From the NCBI GenBank assembly GCA_023417065.1, contig JAEZGH010000038.1, positions 1 through 30,995 on the forward strand: DNA of 30,995 nt, given 5' to 3'. Under the pieces are notes generated by a model. The model saw only the letters and a program-made list of their open reading frames with translations, made no database searches and was not told where the DNA came from. Both the position numbers and the translations under genes were made by a program. Numbering within the stretch: position 1 is the stretch's first letter; each line of letters begins with the position of its first letter. Shown piece after piece: positions 1 to 8,900 of this stretch. This stretch comes from Bacteroidota bacterium. Lineage in GTDB: Bacteria > Bacteroidota > Bacteroidia > Cytophagales > Cyclobacteriaceae.

Positions 1-37
1 TTCGTAAATGCGGCATGAAAATAATCGCCGTCGTCAT
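1..37 (-). CDS. Start of an unidentified minus-strand gene, cut by the left edge
   Basis: An ATG on the minus strand at 37-35 overlaps the stop of the upstream reading frame in an ATGA arrangement, and an AAGGAG motif sits about seven bases before it. Only twelve codons are in the window (MTTAIIFMPHLR). The tight coupling suggests a two-gene operon running leftward with the frameshifted gene at 34-597. Nothing can be said about function. The Shine-Dalgarno sequence is notable because most other genes in this window lack an obvious one. Confidence 0.4.
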   Translation of the reverse strand, partial: MTTAIIFMPHLR

Positions 38-597
38 ACACTCTCCTTACCGCGCGGTTCCACCCTTAAGGGCACGACCACCGCTGTAGGGAGTTCAAGC
101 TGGTCAGCACACTCAACACTCTTCACCGCTATTGCTCCGCAGTTGTGTCTTACAAGTGCGTCCTGCATAAACTCAAGTCCATAGAGACCTGTGATATCAT
201 TACCGTCAATGCTTAAGGGTGTACGCAGTCCTTCATCAATAAGAGCAGGAGGGACAGTTTTTCAGGTAAGTATGTATCACCTCTTTTTCGTCGGGGCAAA
301 CGTGGTCGATGGTGAAAACAGTATCAGGACGGCGTGTCGCGCAAGTACGTCCGCGTTAAGGTTGTCTTCATTGTGACAAGGGAGTGACGCCCACTGTCGA
401 GAATGGTTTGTTTCCAGACTTGTGCTCCGCGCGCATTTTCACCGTGGGCAAGGTCATAAATGAACGTCGTCTTTTGCGCAATCGAGAATTGGAGCATGAA
501 GCTCCAGATAGTTCTGAGGACGATCTTGGTGAGAGTCTTTATATGTAATAGGGTCAGTTGGAAAGGCCACATAATTTATCGGGGATCCCGCTGACAT
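34..597 (-). pseudogene. Hypothetical protein gene interrupted by three +1 frameshifts
   Basis: Read from an ATG at 597, the minus strand codes in frame for 47 residues (MSAGSPINYVAFPTDP...) and meets TGA at about 456-454. The next frame continues (YDLAHGENARGAQVW...) to a TGA at 326-324. A third frame carries on (DTVFTIDHVCPDEKEV...), and a last one (TVPPALIDEGLRTPLS...LRVEPRGKESV) ends at 36-34. Each transition needs one extra base skipped: a T near 460-458, a T near 326, and an A in the five-A run near 262-258. Removing these three bases gives one 186-residue open frame from ATG to stop, so the pieces fit exactly. I recognise no family; the assembled product looks soluble and has several cysteines. 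The likely reading is a decaying gene. Clustered sequencing indels or recoding are alternatives. The next gene starts inside its stop codon. Confidence 0.5.
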
Positions 598-680
598 TTG
601 TTTTCCTGCCACTGCATCCGGATGGCAGGAGATGTGTTGTTTCGAATAAATCCCAAAAGATGTACTTTTAGTCCATACCT

Positions 681-1238
681 ATGTCAACCCCGGAAAACAG
701 ATCCCGGTCGCGACTTGCGACATTTAAGAAGCTATTGGCCGTATTGGTCACGGGTGGAATCTGTGTCCACGTCGGGATTATCCTTTGGTTGACGTTTTAT
801 CCGGACAAGACTAAGAATCCTTCGTCGCTGGTGTTGCGCGGATATCAGCACTTTATACACATCGGCCCCTTCTTTCGGGAGGACGCAATAAAGAGTTCGA
901 AACACGTAGCGGTGGGGTATCTCAAAGAAGGCATATGGCATCACGTTGACCTTACAGATACGCTTGTTGAGCAATATTTCCGTTCACCATGGCAAGTGCA
1001 AAAACTCACGGTTCGCGATCGCATAGGTGCGCATGCGGAAGGCCTCATAAGCAAAAAACAATGGCAGCGATCACGTGATTTCGCCAGACTGTACGAGTAT
1101 TTCACGATGCGCCACCCTGAAGTCCAGGAAGGCGACTCTATCAGCATCGCACTGGTGGTGCACTGGTACAAACCAGAGTTGAAACGCCACGTACCAGATA
1201 CGCTGTTCTATCAAACTTTCATTCCGGTTGATGAATAG
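681..1238 (+). CDS. Hypothetical single-pass membrane protein, partner of the HTTM-like gene
   Basis: This 185-residue protein has a basic N-terminus, one hydrophobic segment at about residues 17-37 (LLAVLVTGGICVHVGIILWL) and a long polar remainder. It is therefore probably anchored in the inner membrane with most of the chain on one side. Its last codons overlap the ATG of the next gene by eight bases, so the two are almost certainly co-translated. Small one-pass proteins (for example DUF5819-like ones) are often encoded beside HTTM genes; the organisation fits that pattern, but I cannot confirm the family by eye. No catalytic motif is evident. The ATG at 681 is the only start that keeps the basic stretch before the membrane segment. 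Confidence 0.7.
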   Translation: MSTPENRSRSRLATFKKLLAVLVTGGICVHVGIILWLTFYPDKTKNPSSLVLRGYQHFIHIGPFFREDAIKSSKHVAVGYLKEGIWHHVDLTDTLVEQYFRSPWQVQKLTVRDRIGAHAEGLISKKQWQRSRDFARLYEYFTMRHPEVQEGDSISIALVVHWYKPELKRHVPDTLFYQTFIPVDE

Positions 1239-2118
1239 GGCAGGTGCGTATATCGATTCATTGACTGAAAACCTGACAACGCGTTTTCTCAATCCAAAGG
1301 CGTCGGCACTTTTCGTGAAGGGTGTATTTGTTTTTGTATTGTTTCGCCTTATCGGCTTGTGGCTCGTGTCCGATATGTTCCTGCACGATGCAACTGCCTC
1401 ATTCCCGCGTTCCCTCATTGGCAGGGTCGTCCTGTGCCCGACGATGTTCGCACATGCGAATCCGCTGCTTTTTTTTCTTGTTACGCTAGCCGTCATTCTG
1501 GCGGGACTTATCCTGAGGCCAAACTACCTGGTGAACGCGCTGCTCTTCTGGATTGTGCTAAGCCTTTATAAGATCCGCTATCCGGCGACAAATGGATCTG
1601 ACGTCGTTTTAATTACCATCTCGCTTCTGATGATTCCATTGGCGTTCTGGCCGTCTTCTCGAAACACGTATGTGACAACGCTTCGCACCACGTTGTACAA
1701 TACGTTCAGAATACTTCTGCAAATACAGGTGCTTAGCATATATCTCATCAGTGGGTGGGATAAACTAACCAGTGAGGTGTGGCGTTCAGGCGTTGCGTTC
1801 GATTACATCGCGCATATTGATATGATGTTCAACCCGGTTTTTACGCCCATGCTGGAGCATTCCTTTATACAACTCCTGATGGCATGGCTGACGATCCTGT
1901 TCGAATTGCTTTTTATTCCAATGGTTTGCTTCCGGCAGACAAGGCTTCCGATTCTGATCATCGGTGTTGCCTTTCACATAGTCATATGGTTGATGCTGGG
2001 CCTGCCTGACTTTGCGTGGATGATGATAGCCACGTATCCGATATTTCTGAAGGATACAGATCTTGTCATCATTCAGAACCAATGGAATCGGATACGCGGC
2101 GTAAAAGCTATGCTATAG
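1231..2118 (+). CDS. HTTM-like (vitamin K carboxylase-related) multi-pass membrane protein
   Basis: This 295-residue protein is strongly hydrophobic with about seven or eight membrane segments. The features that suggest the HTTM family are the run YLISGWDKLTSEVWRSGVAF near residues 169-188, a helix with GVAFHIVIWLMLGL, and the ending FAWMMIATYPIFL. The family is distantly related to vitamin K gamma-glutamyl carboxylase; bacterial members are of uncertain function, so carboxylase activity should not be assumed. I chose the ATG at 1231 rather than the TTG at 1228. It overlaps the upstream gene by eight bases. The 3' end overlaps the convergent glucokinase gene by eleven bases (2108-2118), so there is no room for a private terminator. 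Confidence 0.72.
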   Translation: MNRAGAYIDSLTENLTTRFLNPKASALFVKGVFVFVLFRLIGLWLVSDMFLHDATASFPRSLIGRVVLCPTMFAHANPLLFFLVTLAVILAGLILRPNYLVNALLFWIVLSLYKIRYPATNGSDVVLITISLLMIPLAFWPSSRNTYVTTLRTTLYNTFRILLQIQVLSIYLISGWDKLTSEVWRSGVAFDYIAHIDMMFNPVFTPMLEHSFIQLLMAWLTILFELLFIPMVCFRQTRLPILIIGVAFHIVIWLMLGLPDFAWMMIATYPIFLKDTDLVIIQNQWNRIRGVKAML

Positions 2119-3091
2119 CCTCCTGGAATTGTTTATTGTCGAGGTAATTCCAGACGAGACTGCTGGCCCCGAGAATAGGGGCAGCCTGATTTTGTAATGC
2201 AGAAGGAAGTACCTTGATCTTTCCACGGAACAGTGGCATCAGGTTGGCCTCCATGTGTTTGATGGTTGGTTTGAAGATGAGGTCGCCGGCGAGAGACAGC
2301 CCTCCAAACAGAAAGATGGCCTCCGGGTCAGTGTGCACCACCGTTTCGGCGAGTTTCATACCGAGGATCCGTCCGGTGTATTCAAATGCAGCAAGGGCAA
2401 CGACGTCACCGCGAACTGCACATTCTGCGATCATTTTTGTGGTAAGGTTGTCGAAGCTGATACCACGCAATTCACTGGGGTCGAGGTGGTCGGCGAGAAG
2501 CTTGTAGACTGTTCTCTTGATACCGGTAGCCGATACGTATGTTTCAAGACAGCCGCGCTTTCCACAGTTGCAGTAACGTCCTGCAGGATTGACGGATGTG
2601 TGTCCGACTTCACCGGCGATACCGTGTTTTCCATTCAGGAGGATTCCGTTACAGACGAATCCACTGCCGAGACCGGTCCCGAGCGTAATGACAACAAAAT
2701 CTTTCATTCCCTTAGCGGCGCCGTAAACCATTTCACCTACAGCGGCGGCGTTGGCGTCGTTGGTGATGATTGCCGGGATGTCAAACTCTTCGCGGAACAT
2801 TTCCGCCAGCGGAATGATACCTTTCCATTTCAGGTTTGTGGCGCGCTCGATCGTACCTTTGTAGTAGTTTCCATTGGCAGCTCCCACACCGATACCGATT
2901 ATTTTGTGTGCGAACGGAATTGTGGCAATGGCTTCGCGAAGCGCATGAGATAACCCGTTGAAATAATCCCTGAATTCCTCATACTCGGTAGTAGAAATGC
3001 TTCCCTGATAAATCACATTCCCGGCCCGGTCCACGATACCGTACTTCGTGTTCGTCCCCCCGATGTCAATGCCAATGGTAAGTTCTTTCAT
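2108..3091 (-). CDS. glk: ROK-family glucokinase
   Basis: This 327-residue ROK-family sugar kinase most likely phosphorylates glucose with ATP to glucose 6-phosphate in the cytoplasm. The N-terminal phosphate-binding loop is DIGGTNTK at residues 9-16. The catalytic base is Asp112 within NDANAAA. The second ATP loop is TLGTGLGSG at 136-144. The ROK zinc site is complete, with His164, Cys174, Cys176 and Cys181 in the stretch from GHTSVNP to CGKRGCLE. There is no N-terminal helix-turn-helix, so it is an enzyme rather than a NagC-type repressor. It is the last gene of a minus-strand run pgi, pfkA, glk, 54 bases after pfkA, which places the first three hexose-phosphate steps together. Sugar specificity within ROK kinases is hard to read by eye, so N-acetylglucosamine or another hexose is possible. 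Confidence 0.88.
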   Translation of the reverse strand: MKELTIGIDIGGTNTKYGIVDRAGNVIYQGSISTTEYEEFRDYFNGLSHALREAIATIPFAHKIIGIGVGAANGNYYKGTIERATNLKWKGIIPLAEMFREEFDIPAIITNDANAAAVGEMVYGAAKGMKDFVVITLGTGLGSGFVCNGILLNGKHGIAGEVGHTSVNPAGRYCNCGKRGCLETYVSATGIKRTVYKLLADHLDPSELRGISFDNLTTKMIAECAVRGDVVALAAFEYTGRILGMKLAETVVHTDPEAIFLFGGLSLAGDLIFKPTIKHMEANLMPLFRGKIKVLPSALQNQAAPILGASSLVWNYLDNKQFQEAIA

Positions 3092-3145
3092 ATGTTTGGT
3101 TTTGTCGTATACTTTGAACCGTCAGAGACAGCTCATGGATTCGTG

Positions 3146-4132
3146 CTAGATCGACAAGATCTTTGCCAGGCGCAATGACTCTTCATCGATTTCGTGGTGT
3201 TTGCTGATGATTGTTTCGAAGTCGTTGTAAACAATCTTGTTCTCGCGGACACCTACCATAACGGCACTTCGCCCTTCGAGCAAACCTTCCACGGCTGCAA
3301 CGCCCATCCTACTGGCCAGGACACGGTCGAAGTAAGTAGGAGCGCCACCACGCTGAAGGTGTCCGAGAACGGTAACCTTGATGTCGTAATAGTCGGTACG
3401 CTCTGCCACCATCTTTGCCAAAGTATGCGCGTCGCCAATCTTCGAACCCTCAGCTACTACAACAAGGTTCGATTTCTTGTTCGACTTTTCACCGGCACCA
3501 AGGATCTTCCAAAGATCTTCAAAACTCATGTTTTCCTCAGGGATGATGATGGCCGCCGCGCCACCCGCGATACCACTGTTAATCGCGATGTAACCCGAAT
3601 GACGACCCATCACTTCAATGAAGAAAAGACGATTGTGCGACAGAGCTGTGTCGCGGATCTTGTCAATAGCTTCTACCGCCGTGTTCGTCGCCGTGTCATA
3701 GCCGATGGTGTAATCGGTTCCGTTCAAATCGTTGTCGATTGTGCCGGGAATACACACCGAAGGAATACCAAACTCCTTGTTGAACTTATGAAGCCCTGTG
3801 AACGTGCCATCCCCGCCTATAGCTACGAGTGCGTTGATGCCATCCTTCATTAAGTTTTCATATGCTCTTTTGCGACCTTCCGGCGTACGGAAATCCTTAC
3901 TGCGCGCAGACTTCAAAATGGTACCGCCGCGCTGAAGGATATTCCCAACAGAACGCGCGCCGAGTTTGACAAGATCGCCTTCGATCATGCCTTCATAACC
4001 GCGCATGATACCATAGCATTCCTTCTTGTAATAGGTGCACGCACGCACAACGGCGCGTATCGCTGCGTTCATTCCGGGGGCGTCTCCTCCCGAGGTAAAA
4101 ACTCCGATTTTCTGAATCGTATTAGTAGTCAT
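3146..4132 (-). CDS. pfkA: ATP-dependent 6-phosphofructokinase
   Basis: This 328-residue enzyme converts fructose 6-phosphate to fructose 1,6-bisphosphate, the committed step of glycolysis. The family signatures are all present: GGDAPGMN at 15-22, GGDGT at 106-110 and PGTIDND at 129-135 with catalytic Asp133. The Gly after Asp108 is what ATP-dependent enzymes carry at the position that separates them from pyrophosphate-dependent ones, so ATP use is predicted. MGRHSG and the C-terminal LGHLQRGG substrate loop are also visible. The length matches classical bacterial PfkA. A TTG three codons upstream could extend the frame, but the ATG at 4132 gives the family-typical N-terminus. It follows pgi by 46 bases and precedes the glucokinase gene. 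Confidence 0.95.
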   Translation of the reverse strand: MTTNTIQKIGVFTSGGDAPGMNAAIRAVVRACTYYKKECYGIMRGYEGMIEGDLVKLGARSVGNILQRGGTILKSARSKDFRTPEGRKRAYENLMKDGINALVAIGGDGTFTGLHKFNKEFGIPSVCIPGTIDNDLNGTDYTIGYDTATNTAVEAIDKIRDTALSHNRLFFIEVMGRHSGYIAINSGIAGGAAAIIIPEENMSFEDLWKILGAGEKSNKKSNLVVVAEGSKIGDAHTLAKMVAERTDYYDIKVTVLGHLQRGGAPTYFDRVLASRMGVAAVEGLLEGRSAVMVGVRENKIVYNDFETIISKHHEIDEESLRLAKILSI

Positions 4133-4178
4133 TATTAACAAAATCCATCAAAAATAATGGACGAAGTTTAGTTTCCAA

Positions 4179-5843
4179 TTATTTATTTAATCTATTGAAC
4201 TTCAAACGTTTGAAATAATTAATTAAGCCATTCGTCGACGTGTCGTGAGAAGCGATTTCCTCCTCGCTCTGCAGTTCCGGCAAGATTTTCTTAGCAAGAA
4301 CTTTCCCGAGTTCAACACCCCACTGATCGAAACTGAAAATGTTCCACACGATGCCCTGTACAAAGATCTTGTGTTCATACATCGCTATCAGGCTTCCCAG
4401 CGTTCTGGGCGTAAGCTGCTCAAAGAGAATACTGTTGCTGGGACGATTGCCTTCGAATACACGAAACGGCGTGTGAAAGCTTATCTCTTCCTTGCTCATT
4501 CCGGCTGCAGCGAGTTCCGCCTGTACTTCTTCTGCTGTCTTTCCTTTCATCAAAGCTTCCGTTTGCGCGAAGAAGTTCGACAGCAGCTTTTCGTGATGAT
4601 CAGAAGAGGGATTATGTGATACAGCCGGTGCGATGAAATCACACGGAATTAGTTTCGTACCCTGGTGGATCAGTTGATAAAAAGCATGCTGACCATTCGT
4701 GCCCGGCTCACCCCAGATGATAGGACCCGTCTGATAGGTAACCGGGTTGCCCGAGCGATCTATGGCCTTACCGTTGCTTTCCATGTTGCCTTGCTGGAAG
4801 TATGCAGCAAAACGATGCAGGTACTGGTCGTAGGGGAGGATTGCCTCGGATGCCGCGCCAAAAAAGTTGTTGTACCAGATCCCTATCAACGCCAGCACTA
4901 CCGGAATATTCTTTTCGAAAGGCGTTTCCCTGAAGTGATTGTCCATTGCATGGGCGCCTTCAAGCAGTTTGATGAAATTGTCATAGCCGATCGTACATGC
5001 AATCGACAACCCGATGGACGACCACAACGAATATCGGCCACCAACCCAATCCCAGAAGACAAACATGTTTTCCGCTGCAATTCCAAATGCCGTCACTTCT
5101 TTCTGATTCGTTGACACTGCAACAAAGTGCTTCGCCACTTCGCCATTGCCTCCCGTTTTCTCCATGAACCAGTTGCGTGCAGACGTCGCGTTGGTCATGG
5201 TTTCCTGCGTCGTGAATGTCTTCGATGCAATAATGAAAAGCGTGGTCTCCGGATCGAGGTTCTTAACCGTTTCGGCGAGATGGGTGCCATCAACATTCGA
5301 AACGAAATGCGGTCTGATGCCTTTCGAGTAAGGCTTCAGGGCCTCGGTTACCATGTAGGGGCCAAGATCAGACCCGCCGATTCCGATGTTGACAACATCG
5401 GTGATGGCCTTGCCTGAATACCCTTTCCATGCTCCCGTGATGATTCTTTCGGAAAAGTCTTTCATCTGCTCCAGCACCTTGTTCACTTCCGGCATCACAT
5501 CGGCACCTTCGACCATTATCGGCTTGTTCGAACGATTCCTCAGAGCCACGTGAAGCACGGGCCTTTTTTCCGTCTGGTTGATCTTCTCACCGCGGAACAT
5601 TGCCTCGATCGCTTCTTTCAACTCCACATCCTCAGCAAGGTTCAGCAGCTCCTTCATAACCTCGTCGTTGACCAGATTCTTGGAATAGTCAACAAGGATA
5701 TCTTCGAATGTGAGGTGATACTTTTGAAACCGCTGCGGGTCTTCGTCGAAAAGCTCGCGCATGTGGGTGGCCTGCATAGTGAGAAACAGCATTTCCAGCT
5801 TCGACCAGCTCGGCATCATGGTGGGATTGTGGGATGGTAGCAT
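4179..5843 (-). CDS. pgi: Glucose-6-phosphate isomerase
   Basis: This 554-residue protein interconverts glucose 6-phosphate and fructose 6-phosphate. It aligns well with the E. coli-type enzyme. The sugar-phosphate loop GIGGSDLGP is at 154-162. The catalytic residues are Glu355 in NMESNGK, His386 in GTNGQHAFYQ and Lys514 in WGVELGK, the same numbers as in E. coli. The family signature DWVGGRYSLWSS is near 265-276. The N-terminus (LPSHNPTMMPSWSKLE) matches the NPT...W start of the family, which supports the ATG at 5843 over the internal methionines. It is the first gene of the pgi, pfkA, glk run, and a candidate promoter lies just upstream. Confidence 0.96.
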   Translation of the reverse strand: MLPSHNPTMMPSWSKLEMLFLTMQATHMRELFDEDPQRFQKYHLTFEDILVDYSKNLVNDEVMKELLNLAEDVELKEAIEAMFRGEKINQTEKRPVLHVALRNRSNKPIMVEGADVMPEVNKVLEQMKDFSERIITGAWKGYSGKAITDVVNIGIGGSDLGPYMVTEALKPYSKGIRPHFVSNVDGTHLAETVKNLDPETTLFIIASKTFTTQETMTNATSARNWFMEKTGGNGEVAKHFVAVSTNQKEVTAFGIAAENMFVFWDWVGGRYSLWSSIGLSIACTIGYDNFIKLLEGAHAMDNHFRETPFEKNIPVVLALIGIWYNNFFGAASEAILPYDQYLHRFAAYFQQGNMESNGKAIDRSGNPVTYQTGPIIWGEPGTNGQHAFYQLIHQGTKLIPCDFIAPAVSHNPSSDHHEKLLSNFFAQTEALMKGKTAEEVQAELAAAGMSKEEISFHTPFRVFEGNRPSNSILFEQLTPRTLGSLIAMYEHKIFVQGIVWNIFSFDQWGVELGKVLAKKILPELQSEEEIASHDTSTNGLINYFKRLKFNRLNK

Positions 5844-5867
5844 ATGATAGAATTTTCCGTTGCGGTG

Positions 5868-5897
5868 CGAATATAGTTTTTATCGAATTACCTCAAA
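5868..5897 (-). promoter_or_regulatory. Candidate Bacteroidota-type promoter for pgi
   Basis: On the minus strand TATATTCG (5875-5868) is one mismatch from the TAnnTTTG -7 element. A TTTG (5897-5894) lies 18 bases upstream as a -33 element. It sits about 25 bases before the pgi ATG. The spacer is slightly short, so this is tentative. Confidence 0.4.
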
Positions 5898-5984
5898 ATC
5901 AGTCGTCTGTTTAAAAATAAAAGCATACCTTGCAGGTTGGAAGCGTATCACGTGCAAACCATTTAGCCCTAACCGATTACGTGT

Positions 5985-8900
5985 ATGAAAAGAGCCTCGC
6001 TGCTTGTTTTCTCGATCTTGCTTTTTGCCTTCCAAAACCTCTGCGCTCAACGTATTATCTGGTCTGAATCCTACAACAACAGAATCCGATCAGCAGAGCT
6101 CCACCCAACGTCCGTTCAGAATGTAAGTACTTTCATTAGCGGACTGGATAACCCGGGAGCCGTCGTGGTCGATCAGATCAACGGTTTGTTGTATTACCAG
6201 GATTTTGGTGGCGAAGACATCATCATGGCCAACCTTTATACTGGTGCGCCTGCAGGCGTGCTGGTGTCGTCAGGCGCGATGGCTGGGTATAATGATATCG
6301 CGTTCTCCGATAACGCAGGTGCTATATTCGCTGCCGGAATCGAGGAAATTGAAGGCGTTGACAGAATACCCACGGATGGCGGTCCCCATTCCACGCTGAA
6401 CCTCGGACCCTACTCATACGACGTATTCTCTTCCATTGCCGTGGATGACGATAATGAATACATATACATCACGCATGCATATGATGGAACCCTTCACCGC
6501 ACAGGCTTCGGGGGCAATTTTATAGAAGAACTGGGTCAGCTTAGCTTCGTGACCGATATGTTCTTCGACCGCCTCAACAACGACCTCTACCTCATTGACG
6601 AAACTTCGAGCTATTACCTGGTCCGTTATGACCCTGACGGTGGTGGATTGGAATACCTTTTCAGCCTTGGATCGAACGCTGTAACTTCGGTCCGCGCATA
6701 TCCGCAATTCGGGAAGGTGTACTATGCCGTCGCGAATACGGGCATATATGCAGCAAATATTGATGGCACTGGCACGCCGTCCCTTATCCTTTCCCTGGCT
6801 GGGGTTGGAGACATCAACTTCGACATCGTGGAGGACTGGCAATTGCCTGCGGTGTATGCGCTCAGTCCCCTTAACAACGCCACGAACGTTTCAACAACGC
6901 CGGAGTTGTCACTCACATTTGACGAAACGATCAATATTTCGAATACTGCAGGCCCCGCTAACCAGCTCAATATACGCATTTACCGCACCAGCGACGACGC
7001 ATTGATTCAGACGATTGAGCGTACATCGGGTACAATAACCGTTAATGATAACGTCGCGACGATCTCCGGCATTGACATGCTGTCTTCAGGCGAGAGCTAC
7101 TATGTGCTGGTGGGAAACAGGGTGTTCAGTGATCTTTCAGGGAATAACTTTGCAGGAATAGCCTCATCCACAGTCTGGCGTTTTGAAACAATACCCGGAG
7201 TTGTGATCACTGCTCCGGAAGACGAAGTCTGCACCGGCTCGTACTCAACACTGGGCGACATCATTATCAGAGAAGGGAACGTCGCGAATTTCAAGACAGG
7301 CGTGAACCGGACAATTGTCTTTGCGCTCTCCACAACGGGTTATTCCTTCAGGACCGGCGTAGGAGAAGTAAGTCATACAAATGGTAGCAACATTACAGCG
7401 TCGTCGATTAGCGTTACTGCTACGGCTGTTACCGTCACGTACTCGGTGTCAGCAGAAACGCAGATAGACCAGCTCGTAATCTCGGGGGTTCAGATCACCT
7501 CTGATAACTCGCTGAATCCTGATGCAACGGTGATCCGGTCCGCAGGGACAGGCGTCATCGACGGCCTTGCCGTAAACACGGTAGTGGCAACCGTAGCATC
7601 CCTGGCAGGCCCTTCGGCTCCCTCAATCACGTATCCCGCAGGCCAGGTATTCTGTATCGACAGCGACGTTTCCGGAGTTCTGGTAAGCGCAACGGGTACC
7701 TCATTGAAGTGGTATTCCGATGAAGATCTGCTCAATGAAATCACAACCCTGAGCGCATCGGCAACGGGAACGGGAACAGATCTGTCAATATCTTCAGTAG
7801 CAAGCCAGGAGTTCGCAAGATATGTAACACAAACATCAGGTGGCTGCGAAAGTGCGCCGGCTAAGGCTACCATCAAAATAGACGCCGGCCCTCAGGGAAT
7901 CGAGACAGGATCTACACCCAATACGGTCTGCTCAGGTACTCCTGACGGTGCTGCTGAAATTACCGACGTGAACAACGAAGGTCTTGACGATTATACCGTC
8001 AGCTGGTATGACAACGAGTTCACCCCGCTGGGTGCGACAGGGCCTGCTCTCAGTGGCGTTCCTGCAGGCGAGTATAATGCGCTTGTCACCAGCAACATTA
8101 CGGGATGTTCAAACTATGCCGCGACCATCACGGTTACCAACGATCTCGAAATCCCTGTAGTGGTTACATCATCCATCTCCAACACACACTGCGTTACTCC
8201 GAACGGAGCGGTAACGGCGTCGATTCAATCACCCGCAGGGCCTTCCAGTGATTACCAGTACACCTGGTACAACGGTCCGGATACTGACAGTGATATACTC
8301 GCAGGTACAGGCGCCGGACGCACTGGCCTCGCGGCAGCCCAGTATACCGTGATCGCGCGGTACATTCCAACAGGATGTACATCTGCAGCTGCTACGGTGA
8401 ATGTTGACAATAATTTATCCTATCCAGCCATCATTAACCCTTCCGGAGATGTATGCGAAAAGGCGTTTGAATCAGGTAGCGCCGACGTAGATCTGACCTC
8501 ATACAATGCTACTGTTACAGGATCAGACGCTGACCTGACGGTAACGTGGTTTGACGGCTCATCAAATCCTGTTACAAGCGCCACCGTCTCCACCGGGGCG
8601 GTTTACACATTTGCCGTGACCTCCCTTTCTACGGGATGTCAGGCAGCGGGAACACTGGAGTTTACGGTATTCACTCAGCCTACACCTGCCGTCGCCGGTG
8701 ATGACCAGACCGTGTGTGGTTCTACAACCACCCTCGATGGAAATCAACCCGTTTATGGGATTGGCAACTGGACTGTATTGTCAGGTACAGGCGGAACGTT
8801 TGATGACGCATATGATGCGAACACCGGCTTTCACGGAATCGCGGGAAATACATATCAGCTCCAATGGGAAACGTTCCACGTAGGCCAGTGCCCAGGCAGT

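Noticed and set aside
598..792. 64-codon plus-strand open frame before the first membrane-protein gene
   Set aside because: It overlaps the start of the better-supported frame at 681 in another frame and has no recognisable features.
2255..2953. 232-codon open frame on the plus strand
   Set aside because: It lies entirely antisense to the ROK kinase gene, which has all its catalytic motifs. The plus-strand translation resembles no protein.
3194..3853. 219-codon plus-strand open frame
   Set aside because: Antisense shadow of pfkA, whose signature motifs are intact.
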